From Candidatus Deianiraea vastatrix (GTDB taxonomy: Bacteria > Pseudomonadota > Alphaproteobacteria > Rickettsiales > Deianiraeaceae): DNA of 64,000 bases. Location: assembly GCF_007993655.1 (NCBI RefSeq), contig NZ_CP029077.1:366744-430743 (forward strand), read 5' to 3'. Of the stretch, positions 54,567-63,000 are shown in pieces (the first letter of the stretch is position 1; every line of letters starts with the position of its first letter). A program made the position numbers and the translations under genes. The notes below the pieces were generated by a model. It was given only the letters and a program-made list of their open reading frames with translations, ran no database searches and was not told the DNA's origin.

Positions 54567-54842
54567 ATGGCTAGATCAGTTAAAAAAGGACCTGTTGTTG
54601 ATGAGAAGATATTAAAGGTTGTAAAAAAGATTAAAAGTGGCTCTTTATCTTTAACTCACGCAATAAAGACTAATGCAAGAAGGGCTACAATCTTGCCTGA
54701 CTTCGTAGGATTAACTTTTATTGTTCACAATGGTAAAATTGGTATATCTGTTTTAATTACAGAGAGTATGATAGGTCATAAGTTGGGTGAGTTTTCAATT
54801 ACAAGAACTTTTAAGGGTCATAAGAAGAATAGCAAAGTTTGA
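54567..54842 (+). CDS. rpsS: 30S ribosomal protein S19
   Basis: Head protein of the small subunit. The 91-residue sequence begins M-A-R-S-V-K-K-G-P and ends [16 protein letters not shown], both standard. It is preceded by a T-rich leader without Shine-Dalgarno. rplV follows 7 nt downstream. Confidence 0.97.
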   Translation: MARSVKKGPVVDEKILKVVKKIKSGSLSLTHAIKTNARRATILPDFVGLTFIVHNGKIGISVLITESMIGHKLGEFSITRTFKGHKKNSKV

Positions 54843-54849
54843 TTTTTAT

Positions 54850-55212
54850 ATGAAAAATAATAAGAATAATGTAAATTCAGCATCGGCAACCTTGTCTAGT
54901 ATAAGGGGCAGTGTCTTGAAAATAAATAGTATTTGTGACCTTATAAGGGGAAAATCTATTGATGAGGCTTTTTTGTTGCTTAGATTTTCAAAGAAAAGAT
55001 CATCAAATTCTATTTTGGAATGTCTTAAGTCTGCTGTTGCTAATGCTGAAAATAATTTAGGTATGGAAATATCTTCTCTATTTGTTTCTAAAGTTTTTGT
55101 TGGGAAGGCTCAAATTCTTAAGAGATTTATGGCAAGGGGTAGGGGTAGATCTTCTGGGTATAGGAAGTTTTACTCAAAGGTTAGTATTGTTGTTTCTAAT
55201 TTTAATAATTAA
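54850..55212 (+). CDS. rplV: 50S ribosomal protein L22
   Basis: Tunnel-wall protein. The start at ATG 54850 (M-K-N-N-K-N-N) avoids a 64-nt overlap with rpsS that the longer frame (54787) would need. The 120-residue protein has L-I-R-G-K-S-I-D-E-A near 35-44, S-A-V-A-N-A-E-N-N and the beta-hairpin M-A-R-G-R-G-R-S-S-G. Confidence 0.94.
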   Translation: MKNNKNNVNSASATLSSIRGSVLKINSICDLIRGKSIDEAFLLLRFSKKRSSNSILECLKSAVANAENNLGMEISSLFVSKVFVGKAQILKRFMARGRGRSSGYRKFYSKVSIVVSNFNN

Positions 55213-55213
55213 T

Positions 55214-55852
55214 ATGGGTCAGAAATCTAGTAGATTGCTTTTTACTGTAGGTTCAAAGAAGAATTGGCTTGCAAATTGGTTTGCGACTGGCAAAGAGTAT
55301 GTTGATTTTGCGGTGGAGGATTTAAAAATTAGAAAGTTTCTTTCTTCTTATGATTTTCAGTGCTACATTTCATCTGTCAAGATATCTAGAGCTGGAGAAA
55401 GGCTTGATATTGTTATTTTTTCTGCAAAAGCATCTTCTATTATCTCTGGAAAAAGTGATATTCTTGGAGGGATTAATTCTGCATTATTGAAGCTTTGTAG
55501 TCCAAATAGAAAGATTTCTCTTTCTGTAAAAGCTGTAAAAAAACCAGAGCTTGATGCAAATATAGCTGCAATATTAATAGCATCTTCTGTTTCAATGCTA
55601 AAATCTTATAAAAAGGCTGTAAAGCATGGAATGGATTCTGCTATGAAAGGCGGAGCATCTGGGATAAAGGTAACTATTTCTGGTAGATTGAATGGTGCCG
55701 AGATAGCAAGGACGGAAACTTTTAAACAGGGATCAATTCCTCTTCATACAATTCGTGCTGATATAGATTATTCCTATAAAGCAGTAAAGACGAAGTACGG
55801 TATGATAGGTATTAAAGTTTGGATAAATAGGTCAAATAATGTTATTATATAG
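55214..55852 (+). CDS. rpsC: 30S ribosomal protein S3
   Basis: Part of the mRNA entry channel and its helicase activity. I start at ATG 55214 (M-G-Q-K-S-S-R), one base after rplV; a longer frame from 55082 lies inside rplV. The KH-like middle region is followed by G-G-A-S-G-I-K-V-T-I-S-G-R-L-N-G-A-E-I-A-R-T-E, a reliable S3 signature. At 212 residues it lacks the acidic tail of longer homologues. Confidence 0.96.
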   Translation: MGQKSSRLLFTVGSKKNWLANWFATGKEYVDFAVEDLKIRKFLSSYDFQCYISSVKISRAGERLDIVIFSAKASSIISGKSDILGGINSALLKLCSPNRKISLSVKAVKKPELDANIAAILIASSVSMLKSYKKAVKHGMDSAMKGGASGIKVTISGRLNGAEIARTETFKQGSIPLHTIRADIDYSYKAVKTKYGMIGIKVWINRSNNVII

Positions 55853-55857
55853 ATTGT

Positions 55858-56271
55858 ATGCCAGCAAAGAAATTTAGAAAATGTCAAAAAATTATTAGCT
55901 CTGGTGTTTCGACATCAACATCTATATCTTTTGGTTCGTATGGTTTGGTTGCGCTTGACGGGTTTAGATTTTCAGAAAAGGCACTTGAGGCAACAAGAAA
56001 AGTTATAACTAGATATATTAAGCCTCATGGTGGAGTTCTTTATGTGAAGATGATGCATAAGATGCCTCGTACTGAAAAGCCTTTATCTGTTCGTATGGGA
56101 TCTGGTAAGGGTGCTGTTAGTGAATATGTTTACAATGTGAAGAAATTTATGGTTATGTTTGAGATTGATGGAATTCCAGATAATATTGCTCAAAAAGCTT
56201 TTTTGATGGCATTTTCAAAAATCCCTGCTAAATGCACTATTGTAAAAAAGAAGTTTATAAATAATAATTAG
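55858..56271 (+). CDS. rplP: 50S ribosomal protein L16
   Basis: Organises the tRNA-binding A-site region. 137 residues, beginning M-P-A-K-K-F-R-K with the usual G-S-Y-G-L-V-A-L-D, E-A-T-R-K-V-I-T-R and R-M-G-S-G-K-G-A-V. It follows rpsC by 5 nt. Confidence 0.97.
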   Translation: MPAKKFRKCQKIISSGVSTSTSISFGSYGLVALDGFRFSEKALEATRKVITRYIKPHGGVLYVKMMHKMPRTEKPLSVRMGSGKGAVSEYVYNVKKFMVMFEIDGIPDNIAQKAFLMAFSKIPAKCTIVKKKFINNN

Positions 56272-56281
56272 TTTTTCTTGT

Positions 56282-56473
56282 ATGAAGTCCGTAGTTAAAA
56301 AAAGCTCTCCAAAAGACAAAAGTAAAGATGACAGATTTATTTCAGATATATCGTTATCTTGTGCAGAGTTGTTTAAAATTGTTTTTAGTAGCAATGGCAA
56401 GGATTTTATTGCAAAAAAAAGGTTTTTGAAAAAAAATATTGCGATTTTGAAAAAAAGTTCTTGCAAAATATAA
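56282..56473 (+). CDS. rpmC: 50S ribosomal protein L29, diverged
   Basis: Placed by position between rplP and rpsQ. The 63-residue protein keeps the L29 pattern only loosely: an acidic-basic N-terminus, then A-E-L-F-K-I-V-F (for E-L-F-N-L-R-F) and R-F-L-K-K-N-I-A-I-L-K (for R-x-V-R-R-D-I-A-R-I-K). L29 docks factors near the tunnel exit. The divergence is marked, but the helix-turn-helix layout and the operon place support the call. Confidence 0.75.
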   Translation: MKSVVKKSSPKDKSKDDRFISDISLSCAELFKIVFSSNGKDFIAKKRFLKKNIAILKKSSCKI

Positions 56474-56513
56474 ATTTAGTTTTTTATTTATTATAAATAG
56501 GTTTTAGTTTTTT

Positions 56514-56765
56514 ATGGTATTGAATTTTGACAACAAAACTCCTCTTTTTCTTGGAAGTGTTTCTAAGGTAATAGACATTGCGACTGTAAAGGTTGCTTGT
56601 GTTAGACGTGTTGTGCATATGACTGGAAAGATAAGAAACATCCGTTTTGAGTTATTGTGTCACGCAAATGGCTCTTCTTTTGAAATTGGTGATGAGGTAA
56701 AAGTTTATTCAACTAGACCAATATCGAAGATGAAAAAATTTTGCGCTGTTAAGGTTCATTGTTAG
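56514..56765 (+). CDS. rpsQ: 30S ribosomal protein S17
   Basis: Primary 16S rRNA-binding protein with an OB fold. The 83-residue product shows G-S-V-S-K-V-I-D-I-A-T-V-K-V near 14-27 and G-D-E-V-K-V-Y-S-T-R-P-I-S-K near 59-72, matching the two S17 core blocks. A TTGCAA (56462-56467) in A-rich DNA lies in the end of rpmC. The leader before ATG is a run of T. Confidence 0.9.
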   Translation: MVLNFDNKTPLFLGSVSKVIDIATVKVACVRRVVHMTGKIRNIRFELLCHANGSSFEIGDEVKVYSTRPISKMKKFCAVKVHC

Positions 56766-56773
56766 TATTTTTT

Positions 56774-57139
56774 ATGGGTATTCAAAAAGAGACTGTCGTA
56801 AATGTTTGTGATAATTCTGGTGCAATCGTTGCACAGTGCATACATGTTTATTCTGGTAAAAGTAGTGTTGGAGTTGGTGTACTGGTTAAAGTTTCTGTTA
56901 AAAAGGTTTTGCCCAATGGCAAGTTGAAGAAAGGTGCCAAGTTTAATGCGATAGTTGTTAGAACAAGAAGTTTGGTTAGTAGAGATAGTGGATCTGTCTC
57001 GTTTTCTAGTAATGCTGTTGTTTTGTTAAATGAAAAACTTGAAATGACTGCAACTAGAGTTTTTGGTCCAGTTCCAAGTGAGTTGCGTAGAAATCCGAAT
57101 TGTTTAAAGATTGTATCTTTGTCGTATGAAGTTGTTTAA
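56774..57139 (+). CDS. rplN: 50S ribosomal protein L14
   Basis: Forms inter-subunit bridge B8. I start at ATG 56774 (M-G-I-Q-K-E-T-V-V-N-V-C-D-N-S-G), not at 56759 inside rpsQ. The 121-residue length is standard, and F-G-P-V-P-S-E-L-R matches the L14 ending F-G-P-V-x-R-E-L-R. The leader is a T run with no Shine-Dalgarno. Confidence 0.97.
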   Translation: MGIQKETVVNVCDNSGAIVAQCIHVYSGKSSVGVGVLVKVSVKKVLPNGKLKKGAKFNAIVVRTRSLVSRDSGSVSFSSNAVVLLNEKLEMTATRVFGPVPSELRRNPNCLKIVSLSYEVV

Positions 57140-57148
57140 TTTTGATTT

Positions 57149-57388
57149 ATGTCTGTAATAAAGAGTAACAAGCTTACAAAAAGAATAAAAAAAGGTGTAA
57201 ATGTTGTTGTTATATCTGGGAAATTCAAGGGTCGTAAGGCTCTCATTAAAACAGTTGATAGGAGATCATCAATTGTTTTGCTTGATGGAATTTTTTATTC
57301 TTCTAATATTGAGATATCTGCTGATGGCTCAAAGACCATGACTGAAAAGTGCTTACCTATATCTGTTTCGAATGTATTGCCGGTTTGA
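57149..57388 (+). CDS. rplX: 50S ribosomal protein L24, short form
   Basis: Assembly-initiator protein. The KOW motif lies in K-G-V-N-V-V-V-I-S-G-K-F-K-G-R-K-A near residues 15-31. At 79 residues it is about 25 shorter than usual, the loss being at the C-terminus. The frame is intact and rplE follows 7 nt downstream. Confidence 0.9.
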   Translation: MSVIKSNKLTKRIKKGVNVVVISGKFKGRKALIKTVDRRSSIVLLDGIFYSSNIEISADGSKTMTEKCLPISVSNVLPV

Positions 57389-57395
57389 TTTTATT

Positions 57396-57920
57396 ATGGA
57401 ATTTTCTACTTTGCAAAAATATAAAGATTTTCTTCGTGAAATATCGGAGTCTTCTGGTGTAAAAAATGTTCATTCATTACCAAAAATTGAGAAAATTGTC
57501 TTGTCTTTTAATCTGGGTAGCTCTGGGAATGATAAAAAATTCGTTGAATCTGTCTTTACTGACATGGTTTGTGTATCAGGTTCGATTCCTGTTATAAAGA
57601 ATGCGAAATTCTCTGATGCCAATTTTAAAATTAGAGATGGTCAGCCTGTTTCAATTTTAGCGACGCTTAGAGGGAAAAAATTATTTTACTTTCTTGATAT
57701 GCTTATATATGGCGCATTGCCTAGGATAAGAGACTTTAGGGGCTTAAGAGACTCTTTTGATTTTGGTGGTAATTTTACTTTTACTATATCTGGTCAGTCA
57801 TCCGTTATGTATGAATCTAATTTCTCACAAGACCTTAATATAAATATTGTTATAAGTAATAGTAACCCGACTATTTCAAAAAAATTGTTATCAAGTATCA
57901 GTGTACCTTTTGTTTCCTAG
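57396..57920 (+). CDS. rplE: 50S ribosomal protein L5
   Basis: Binds 5S rRNA and contacts S13. I use ATG 57396 (M-E-F-S-T-L-Q-K-Y), since the frame from 57372 overlaps rplX. Features are L-P-K-I-E-K-I-V-L near 29-37, K-I-R-D-G-Q-P-V near 77-84 and R-D-F-R-G-L near 117-122. 174 residues, near normal. Confidence 0.95.
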   Translation: MEFSTLQKYKDFLREISESSGVKNVHSLPKIEKIVLSFNLGSSGNDKKFVESVFTDMVCVSGSIPVIKNAKFSDANFKIRDGQPVSILATLRGKKLFYFLDMLIYGALPRIRDFRGLRDSFDFGGNFTFTISGQSSVMYESNFSQDLNINIVISNSNPTISKKLLSSISVPFVS

Positions 57921-57937
57921 TTTTTATAATTAATAAT

Positions 57938-58216
57938 ATGGCGAAAAAATCTAAAATTGCAAAAACAGTGTATTGGAATGCCAAGATTATCTCAGCTCAA
58001 AAGCAAAGACGTTTAAAATCTGACATGGTCAAATCTGGCGATATTAAATCTTCTATTTATCTTGCTAAAACAAAATCATACTCCGTTGTACGTCTGAAGA
58101 ATAGATGTCTTATTACTGGTAGACCAAGGGGCTTTATTGGATCTTTTGGTGTTAGTAGAAATGTTCTTCGCGATGCTTGTTCTAGTTGCTTTTTGCCTGG
58201 TGTTATAAAAAATTGA
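57938..58216 (+). CDS. rpsN: 30S ribosomal protein S14
   Basis: Head protein of the zinc-free, longer S14 type. The 92-residue sequence ends with R-C-L-I-T-G-R-P-R-G-F-I-G-S-F-G-V-S-R, the standard C-terminal block of S14. It follows rplE by 17 nt. Confidence 0.95.
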   Translation: MAKKSKIAKTVYWNAKIISAQKQRRLKSDMVKSGDIKSSIYLAKTKSYSVVRLKNRCLITGRPRGFIGSFGVSRNVLRDACSSCFLPGVIKN

Positions 58217-58231
58217 TTATATTTTATTTTT

Positions 58232-58627
58232 ATGTCTTGTTCAATGAGTATATCTGATTTTGTTGTTAGATTGAAAAATCACAAATCGGACGCATTTTCC
58301 GTTTGTAGCGTTAAGAATTCAAATATCGTAAAAGCTTCCTTGGATATTTTGATTAAGTCTGGATTTATATTGTGGTACAAACAATCTGATAATTCCCGCA
58401 TAATAGATGTTTGTATAAACATAGACTCGGATGGAAAAAATCCAATGATGTCAGCTTATGCTGTTACCAAGCCTTCAAAAAAAATATATAAATCAGTTGA
58501 CCAGATTCGTTTGATGATGAAAAAAATACCGTTTAGATTAGTTGTAGTTTCTACTTCCAAAGGTTTACTTTCTGGTTATGATGCTATAAAAATGAATATT
58601 GGTGGCGAGATTCTGTTTGTTGTGTAA
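58232..58627 (+). CDS. rpsH: 30S ribosomal protein S8
   Basis: Central-domain 16S rRNA binder. The 131-residue protein shows the late block V-V-S-T-S-K-G-L-L-S-G-Y-D-A, equivalent to the universal S-T-S-x-G-L-L-T. The N-terminus is diverged (M-S-C-S-M-S-I-S-D-F). It is preceded by a T-rich leader. Confidence 0.93.
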   Translation: MSCSMSISDFVVRLKNHKSDAFSVCSVKNSNIVKASLDILIKSGFILWYKQSDNSRIIDVCINIDSDGKNPMMSAYAVTKPSKKIYKSVDQIRLMMKKIPFRLVVVSTSKGLLSGYDAIKMNIGGEILFVV

Positions 58628-58629
58628 TT

Positions 58630-59172
58630 ATGTTGTCAAGAATATCTAAAAAGAAGATTCAAATACCATCTTCTATTAATGTTGTTTTTTCTGATGGAAA
58701 TTTGAATATTTCATCTGGATCTACTTCTGTCAAAGTTGCTATACCAACCGAGATTTCTATTTTAATTGATGATGGCTTATTGGCCGTGAAGTTAATTGAT
58801 GAAAATTTAAAGCTTGGAGCAATTCTTGGGACTTATGTTAGAATTGTATCGGCTGCAATAAAAGGTGTCCTAGATGGTCATAAAGTCTCTCTTAAATTTT
58901 CTGGGGTTGGCTTCAAGGTAGATGTAACTTCGGATAAGAAGTTTTTAGTTTTAAGCTTGGGATTTAGTCACATGATTTGTGTTGAAATTCCACAAGGTGT
59001 AACTATTAGTGTTTCTGGAGATTTGATTAATATATCTGGCGTTGATATTCATGCTGTTTCAAATTTTGCCGCTTTGCTTTGCAATGTAAAAAGATATGAT
59101 CCATACAAGGGCAAGGGTATTGTAAGAGATGGTGCATTCCGCATAGTGAAAGATGGAAAAAAAGGTAAATAA
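58630..59172 (+). CDS. rplF: 50S ribosomal protein L6
   Basis: Located near the factor-binding site. The 180-residue protein begins M-L-S-R-I-S-K-K-K-I-Q-I-P and has F-S-G-V-G-F-K-V-D-V near residues 90-99. The C-terminus has Y-D-P-Y-K-G-K-G-I, corresponding to the universal P-E-P-Y-K-G-K-G. It starts 2 nt after rpsH. Confidence 0.95.
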   Translation: MLSRISKKKIQIPSSINVVFSDGNLNISSGSTSVKVAIPTEISILIDDGLLAVKLIDENLKLGAILGTYVRIVSAAIKGVLDGHKVSLKFSGVGFKVDVTSDKKFLVLSLGFSHMICVEIPQGVTISVSGDLINISGVDIHAVSNFAALLCNVKRYDPYKGKGIVRDGAFRIVKDGKKGK

Positions 59173-59187
59173 ATTTTTTTGTTGTAT

Positions 59188-59541
59188 ATGAAAAATAAAA
59201 AAAGAACTGCTGCGATTTTGAAAATTAGATGCAAATCTGGGCTTGCCAAGGATTATGAGGTGTTTATTTTTAAGGGTAACAAGAATTTTTCTGCATATTT
59301 GTACGATATGGCGGCACAAAAAATTCTTACTTCATCGTCGACATCGGCAAAGGTATTTAGAGACTTGATTGACAAGAAATCTTCTGTAAATGTTGACGCG
59401 GTATACAGTTTTGGTAAATATTGCAGAGAATTATTTGATAAGAAGTTTAAAATTAACTCTAGTAATACTTATTTTAACAGATCTGGTTTTATATTTCATG
59501 GTAAAGTTAAGGCTTTTAATGATGGTTTTTTTGGTGTTTAG
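59188..59541 (+). CDS. rplR: 50S ribosomal protein L18
   Basis: Binds 5S rRNA with L5. I start at ATG 59188 (M-K-N-K-K-R-T-A), ignoring an upstream TTG at 59179. R-S-G-F-I-F-H-G-K-V-K-A-F near residues 98-110 corresponds to the L18 ending with D-R-x-G-Y-x-Y-H-G-R-V-K-A. The 117-residue length is normal, although the middle is diverged. Confidence 0.92.
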   Translation: MKNKKRTAAILKIRCKSGLAKDYEVFIFKGNKNFSAYLYDMAAQKILTSSSTSAKVFRDLIDKKSSVNVDAVYSFGKYCRELFDKKFKINSSNTYFNRSGFIFHGKVKAFNDGFFGV

Positions 59542-59558
59542 GTTTGAATTTTTTATAT

Positions 59559-60095
59559 ATGTCTTTTTCTAAAAGAATTGCTAGGAAAAATGTCAGAGAT
59601 TCTGAATTTGTTTACAGGGTAATAAATGTTTCTCGTGTTTCAAACACGAGATCTGGTGGCAGAAGAATGTCGATTTCTGTTCTTGTTGTTATAGGCAATC
59701 AAAATGGCGTTATCGGTATTGGATTGGGTAATGATGTTGAGATGAAGTTAGCTGAGTCCAAGGCTTTAAAAATAGCTCAAAATAATTTGTTTTCCATACC
59801 TCTTAAAAGACAAATGACATCATCTGGCGAAAGGGTCACCGTTTGTCATTTTGTAAATGGATCTTGGTGCAGTACAAATGTTGATATTTTTTCAGCCAAA
59901 GGGGCAACTTCGGTAATCGGAGGACCCGTTATACGTGCTATGTGTGAATGTATTGGAATAACTGACTTGGTTTCTAAGGTTCATGGTTCGTCAAACCCGC
60001 ACAATGTTTCGAAGGCATTTTTGTCGGCATTGATGAAGATAAAGACCAAGAGCTATTACTCAAAGTTGATGTTAAATTTGTCTTCTGATGTTTGA
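59559..60095 (+). CDS. rpsE: 30S ribosomal protein S5
   Basis: Involved in translational fidelity and mRNA entry. I start at ATG 59559 (M-S-F-S-K-R-I-A-R), not at the TTG 15 nt earlier. [12 protein letters not shown] near residues 25-36 (for R-V-x-K-V-x-K-G-G-R-R) and the dsRNA-like domain with G-I-G-L-G-N are conserved. 178 residues. The next gene is rplO, not rpmD. Confidence 0.95.
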   Translation: MSFSKRIARKNVRDSEFVYRVINVSRVSNTRSGGRRMSISVLVVIGNQNGVIGIGLGNDVEMKLAESKALKIAQNNLFSIPLKRQMTSSGERVTVCHFVNGSWCSTNVDIFSAKGATSVIGGPVIRAMCECIGITDLVSKVHGSSNPHNVSKAFLSALMKIKTKSYYSKLMLNLSSDV

Positions 60096-60096
60096 T

Positions 60097-60570
60097 ATGA
60101 ATAAGAATAGTTTTAATTTTTTTGCACCATCTAAAACTTGTGAAAAAGGTTTTAGAAAGGGAAGGGGTGTGGGTTCTGGTTGCGGAAAAACTGCCGGTAA
60201 GGGTCATAAAGGTCAGAAAGCAAGATCTGGTAAGTATAATTTGAAAGTTCGTGGTTACGGTAGCCAAACTTCTGTTGCTAGATTTTTGCCAAAACGTGGT
60301 TTTAAGCCTGTAAAAACTGGTTGTGAGACAATCTCTATGAAATTTTCTGTTTTTCAATCTATTTTTAATATTGATCATATTGTTTCAGACGGAATTGTCT
60401 CTATTGAAAAGATGGCATCTCTTGGTATTGTTAAAAGAAATCAAGATTTGAAAATTATTGATGATAATAGATTCGAAATTAAAAAGACTCACAAAATATC
60501 ATTTTCTGGTATATTGTTTTCTAAGTCTTTAAAAGATAAATTACTTTCTGTTGGTTATTCTGTTATTTAA
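60097..60570 (+). CDS. rplO: 50S ribosomal protein L15
   Basis: Late-assembly large-subunit protein. The Gly-rich block [20 protein letters not shown] sits near residues 21-40. I place the start at ATG 60097, one base after the rpsE stop; ATG 60088 overlapping rpsE is possible. The downstream genes secY and adk, normally next, are missing; rpsM follows after 11 nt. Confidence 0.95.
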   Translation: MNKNSFNFFAPSKTCEKGFRKGRGVGSGCGKTAGKGHKGQKARSGKYNLKVRGYGSQTSVARFLPKRGFKPVKTGCETISMKFSVFQSIFNIDHIVSDGIVSIEKMASLGIVKRNQDLKIIDDNRFEIKKTHKISFSGILFSKSLKDKLLSVGYSVI

Positions 60571-60581
60571 TTTTATATAAT

Positions 60582-60953
60582 ATGTCTTCTACTATAAAGA
60601 TTGTTGGTGTTGATGTTCCAGCGAATAAAGTTGCCTGGTGTTCACTTGCATATATATATGGCATTGGTTATACTTTAGCAAGAAATATTTGTGCAAAAAA
60701 CGATATAGATTGTAACAAAAGGATTAAAGATTTATCTGATCTTGAGATTGATAAAATTAGAAAATATATAGAAGCCAATTATATTGTTGAGGGTGAATTA
60801 AGACAAGAAATTTCCCGTAATATAAAACGCTTCTTGCTTATAAAATGTTACAAAGGTTTGCGTCACAAACTGGGACTTCCTGTGCGCGGTCAGAGAACCA
60901 AGACAAATGCAAGAACTAGAAAGGGAAGGGGTGGAAAAAAGAAGGTTAAATAA
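60582..60953 (+). CDS. rpsM: 30S ribosomal protein S13
   Basis: Top of the small-subunit head, contacts P-site tRNA. The 123-residue protein has Y-I-Y-G-I-G near residues 24-29 and the C-terminal block G-L-R-H-K-L-G-L-P-V-R-G-Q-R-T-K, both universal. The leader is T/A-rich without a Shine-Dalgarno. Confidence 0.97.
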   Translation: MSSTIKIVGVDVPANKVAWCSLAYIYGIGYTLARNICAKNDIDCNKRIKDLSDLEIDKIRKYIEANYIVEGELRQEISRNIKRFLLIKCYKGLRHKLGLPVRGQRTKTNARTRKGRGGKKKVK

Positions 60954-60970
60954 TGTAATTTTATTTTTTT

Positions 60971-61360
60971 ATGAATAATGCAAAAAAAGATGCTACTGAT
61001 TCATCTTCTCTGAAGTCTAATGTTGCTATAGCTTTAATAAGAGCAACATTTAATAATACCCATATATCTGTTCACACTTTGAGTGGTGCTGTGATTGCTT
61101 GGTCTAGCTCTGGTCAATGTGGTTTTAAAGGTTCAAAAAAAAGTACACCTTACGCTGGAGCAGTTGCTGCTGAAAATGTTTCAAAAAAAGCTATAGCTAA
61201 AGGCATTAAAACGGTTGGCATTATCTTGAAAGGTCCTGGTGCTGGTCGTGAAAGTGCGGTAAAAGCAATCCATGAATCTGGATTGAAAATAACTTTTCTT
61301 AAAGACGTCACATCTTTGCCGCATAATGGATGTAGGTCAAAGAAAAAGAGAAGAATTTAA
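60971..61360 (+). CDS. rpsK: 30S ribosomal protein S11
   Basis: Platform protein of the small subunit. The 129 residues include F-N-N-T-H-I-S-V near 29-36, S-S-G-Q-C-G-F-K-G-S-K-K-S-T-P-Y-A and G-P-G-A-G-R-E-S-A. The end carries the usual basic H-N-G-C-R. The start is preceded by a run of T. Confidence 0.97.
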   Translation: MNNAKKDATDSSSLKSNVAIALIRATFNNTHISVHTLSGAVIAWSSSGQCGFKGSKKSTPYAGAVAAENVSKKAIAKGIKTVGIILKGPGAGRESAVKAIHESGLKITFLKDVTSLPHNGCRSKKKRRI

Positions 61361-61396
61361 TATGTTTTGTTTTTAATTTAGAGATTTTATTTAGTT

Positions 61397-62431
61397 ATGT
61401 CTAGTACTTTGGATTTTTCCGTTTATTCATCTTTTGTTAGGCCGTTTAATATGGAAAGGGTAAATGTTTCGAAGAATACAGATGTTTTTACCCTTCATCC
61501 TATTGAGATAGGTTATGGTGTTACAATTGGCAATTCTTTAAGAAGAGTTTTACTTTCTTCGATAAGGGGTGTTTGTATTGATTGGATTTCTTTTGATGGT
61601 AATAGGCATGAATTTTCATCGATACACGGTATATCTGAGGATGTTGTTAATATAGCTTTGAATTTTAAAAACATTGTCTTAAAAGCTGATAATCTGTCAG
61701 AATCAAGGATGTTTACGATTAAAATATCGAAGTCTGGATCTTTTACTGCTGGAGATATAAAATGCCCCGATGGAGTAGAGGTTGTTAATAAAGAATGCTA
61801 TCTTTTTACAGTTTCATCTGAGACTGTTGATCTAAGTTTAACCATATGCATTAAACCTGGTTTTGGTATTGATATTGTTGCTGACGATGATTTTGTAGAT
61901 CATAAAATCGGTAGAATTTACCTCAATAAGATATATACACCAATTAAAAATGTATCCATGGAAATTTCTCAAGTTACCTATAATGGTAGAACTGACTATG
62001 AAAAGTTAATGTTGAAAGTTGAAACAAATGGATCAATTTCTCCCGTTGATGCTGTTGGTATAGCATCTTCTGTTATGAGGGAAATATTATTACCATTTAT
62101 TAATTTTGATCAATCTGTATCTGTTTTGAAGGATAATAAGGTACAGGGTAATACTGTCTCTCAAAAAGGTTCATCTTCTTTATCTGGTGGAACTAAATCT
62201 TTTACAGATTCAGGTTATCAAAATAACAAAAGCGATGCCACTCCTATTGAGTATGTTGAATTTAGTGTTAGAACAAGCAATTGTTTGAAAAAAATGTCCA
62301 TTAAGTTTCTTAGTGATCTTGCCGCCATGAGTCCAATGCAGTTATTATCAATGAAAAATTTTGGTAAGAAGTCTTTAAATGAAGTAATACAAAAGCTCAG
62401 TGAATATGGCTTTAAGTTGAAAGATGATTAA
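61397..62431 (+). CDS. rpoA: DNA-directed RNA polymerase subunit alpha
   Basis: Dimerising scaffold of RNA polymerase. The N-terminal domain has T-I-G-N-S-L-R-R-V-L-L-S-S near residues 45-57. The C-terminal domain, which contacts UP elements and activators, shows R-T-S-N-C-L-K-K and L-L-S-M-K-N-F-G-K-K-S-L-N-E. The Ser/Gly-rich linker (about 248-275) is long. 344 residues. rplQ, which follows rpoA in almost all bacteria, is absent here. Confidence 0.97.
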   Translation: MSSTLDFSVYSSFVRPFNMERVNVSKNTDVFTLHPIEIGYGVTIGNSLRRVLLSSIRGVCIDWISFDGNRHEFSSIHGISEDVVNIALNFKNIVLKADNLSESRMFTIKISKSGSFTAGDIKCPDGVEVVNKECYLFTVSSETVDLSLTICIKPGFGIDIVADDDFVDHKIGRIYLNKIYTPIKNVSMEISQVTYNGRTDYEKLMLKVETNGSISPVDAVGIASSVMREILLPFINFDQSVSVLKDNKVQGNTVSQKGSSSLSGGTKSFTDSGYQNNKSDATPIEYVEFSVRTSNCLKKMSIKFLSDLAAMSPMQLLSMKNFGKKSLNEVIQKLSEYGFKLKDD

Positions 62432-62448
62432 TTTTAATCTGATGTAAT

Positions 62449-62949
62449 ATGTTCTTTTTTGTTAAAAATAAATACCACTATTTCATTTCTTTGGCTTTGA
62501 TTTTTTTGATTTTAGTCACTTATTCTTTTTGTTCTGGAGGTATTTCACGTGTCAAGGGTGTTAGATACAGAAATTATTGGAAAAGTGGTAAGATTTCTAC
62601 TCAAAAGATGAATTCATGTGAATTAAACGCTGTAAACAAAGCTATAGAAAACGCAAAGCTGTTTTGTATAAGCTTGAAGGATGATAAGCTTGTATCGGAT
62701 CATTTTGGTCTTGTTACAGCCGAGTCTGCTAGAATGTTTAGCAAAAAAGGTTTAATTGATTATAAAGATCTTGCTATTGCGACAGATGATAAAAAGTCAT
62801 TTAATATTGTTGATAAGATGTTTAAAAATCGTAAGAAATATAGAGATTCATTAACAAAAAATGATTCTGATTGTTTAAAATCTGGTGTGCGAAAATTGAC
62901 TATTGAGCAGAAAATTGATGTGTGTGGTGGGTATTTTGTTATGATTTAG
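62449..62949 (+). CDS. Unknown protein with N-terminal membrane anchor
   Basis: A 166-residue protein with a hydrophobic segment at about residues 10-31, after a short basic start. This suggests export or anchoring with the rest outside. The C-F-C-type region S-F-C-S-G-G is not a proper lipobox. The exported part is basic and mixed helical, with three more cysteines (in S-C-E, L-F-C, D-C-L) and a final V-C-G-G-Y-F. It starts 17 nt after rpoA, exactly where rplQ would be expected, and shows no similarity to L17 that I can see. No family recognised. Confidence 0.55.
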   Translation: MFFFVKNKYHYFISLALIFLILVTYSFCSGGISRVKGVRYRNYWKSGKISTQKMNSCELNAVNKAIENAKLFCISLKDDKLVSDHFGLVTAESARMFSKKGLIDYKDLAIATDDKKSFNIVDKMFKNRKKYRDSLTKNDSDCLKSGVRKLTIEQKIDVCGGYFVMI

Positions 62950-63000
62950 TAATAATAAAATATTTATTTTTTTTGTTGTGAGAGTTATTTTTTTTATAAC

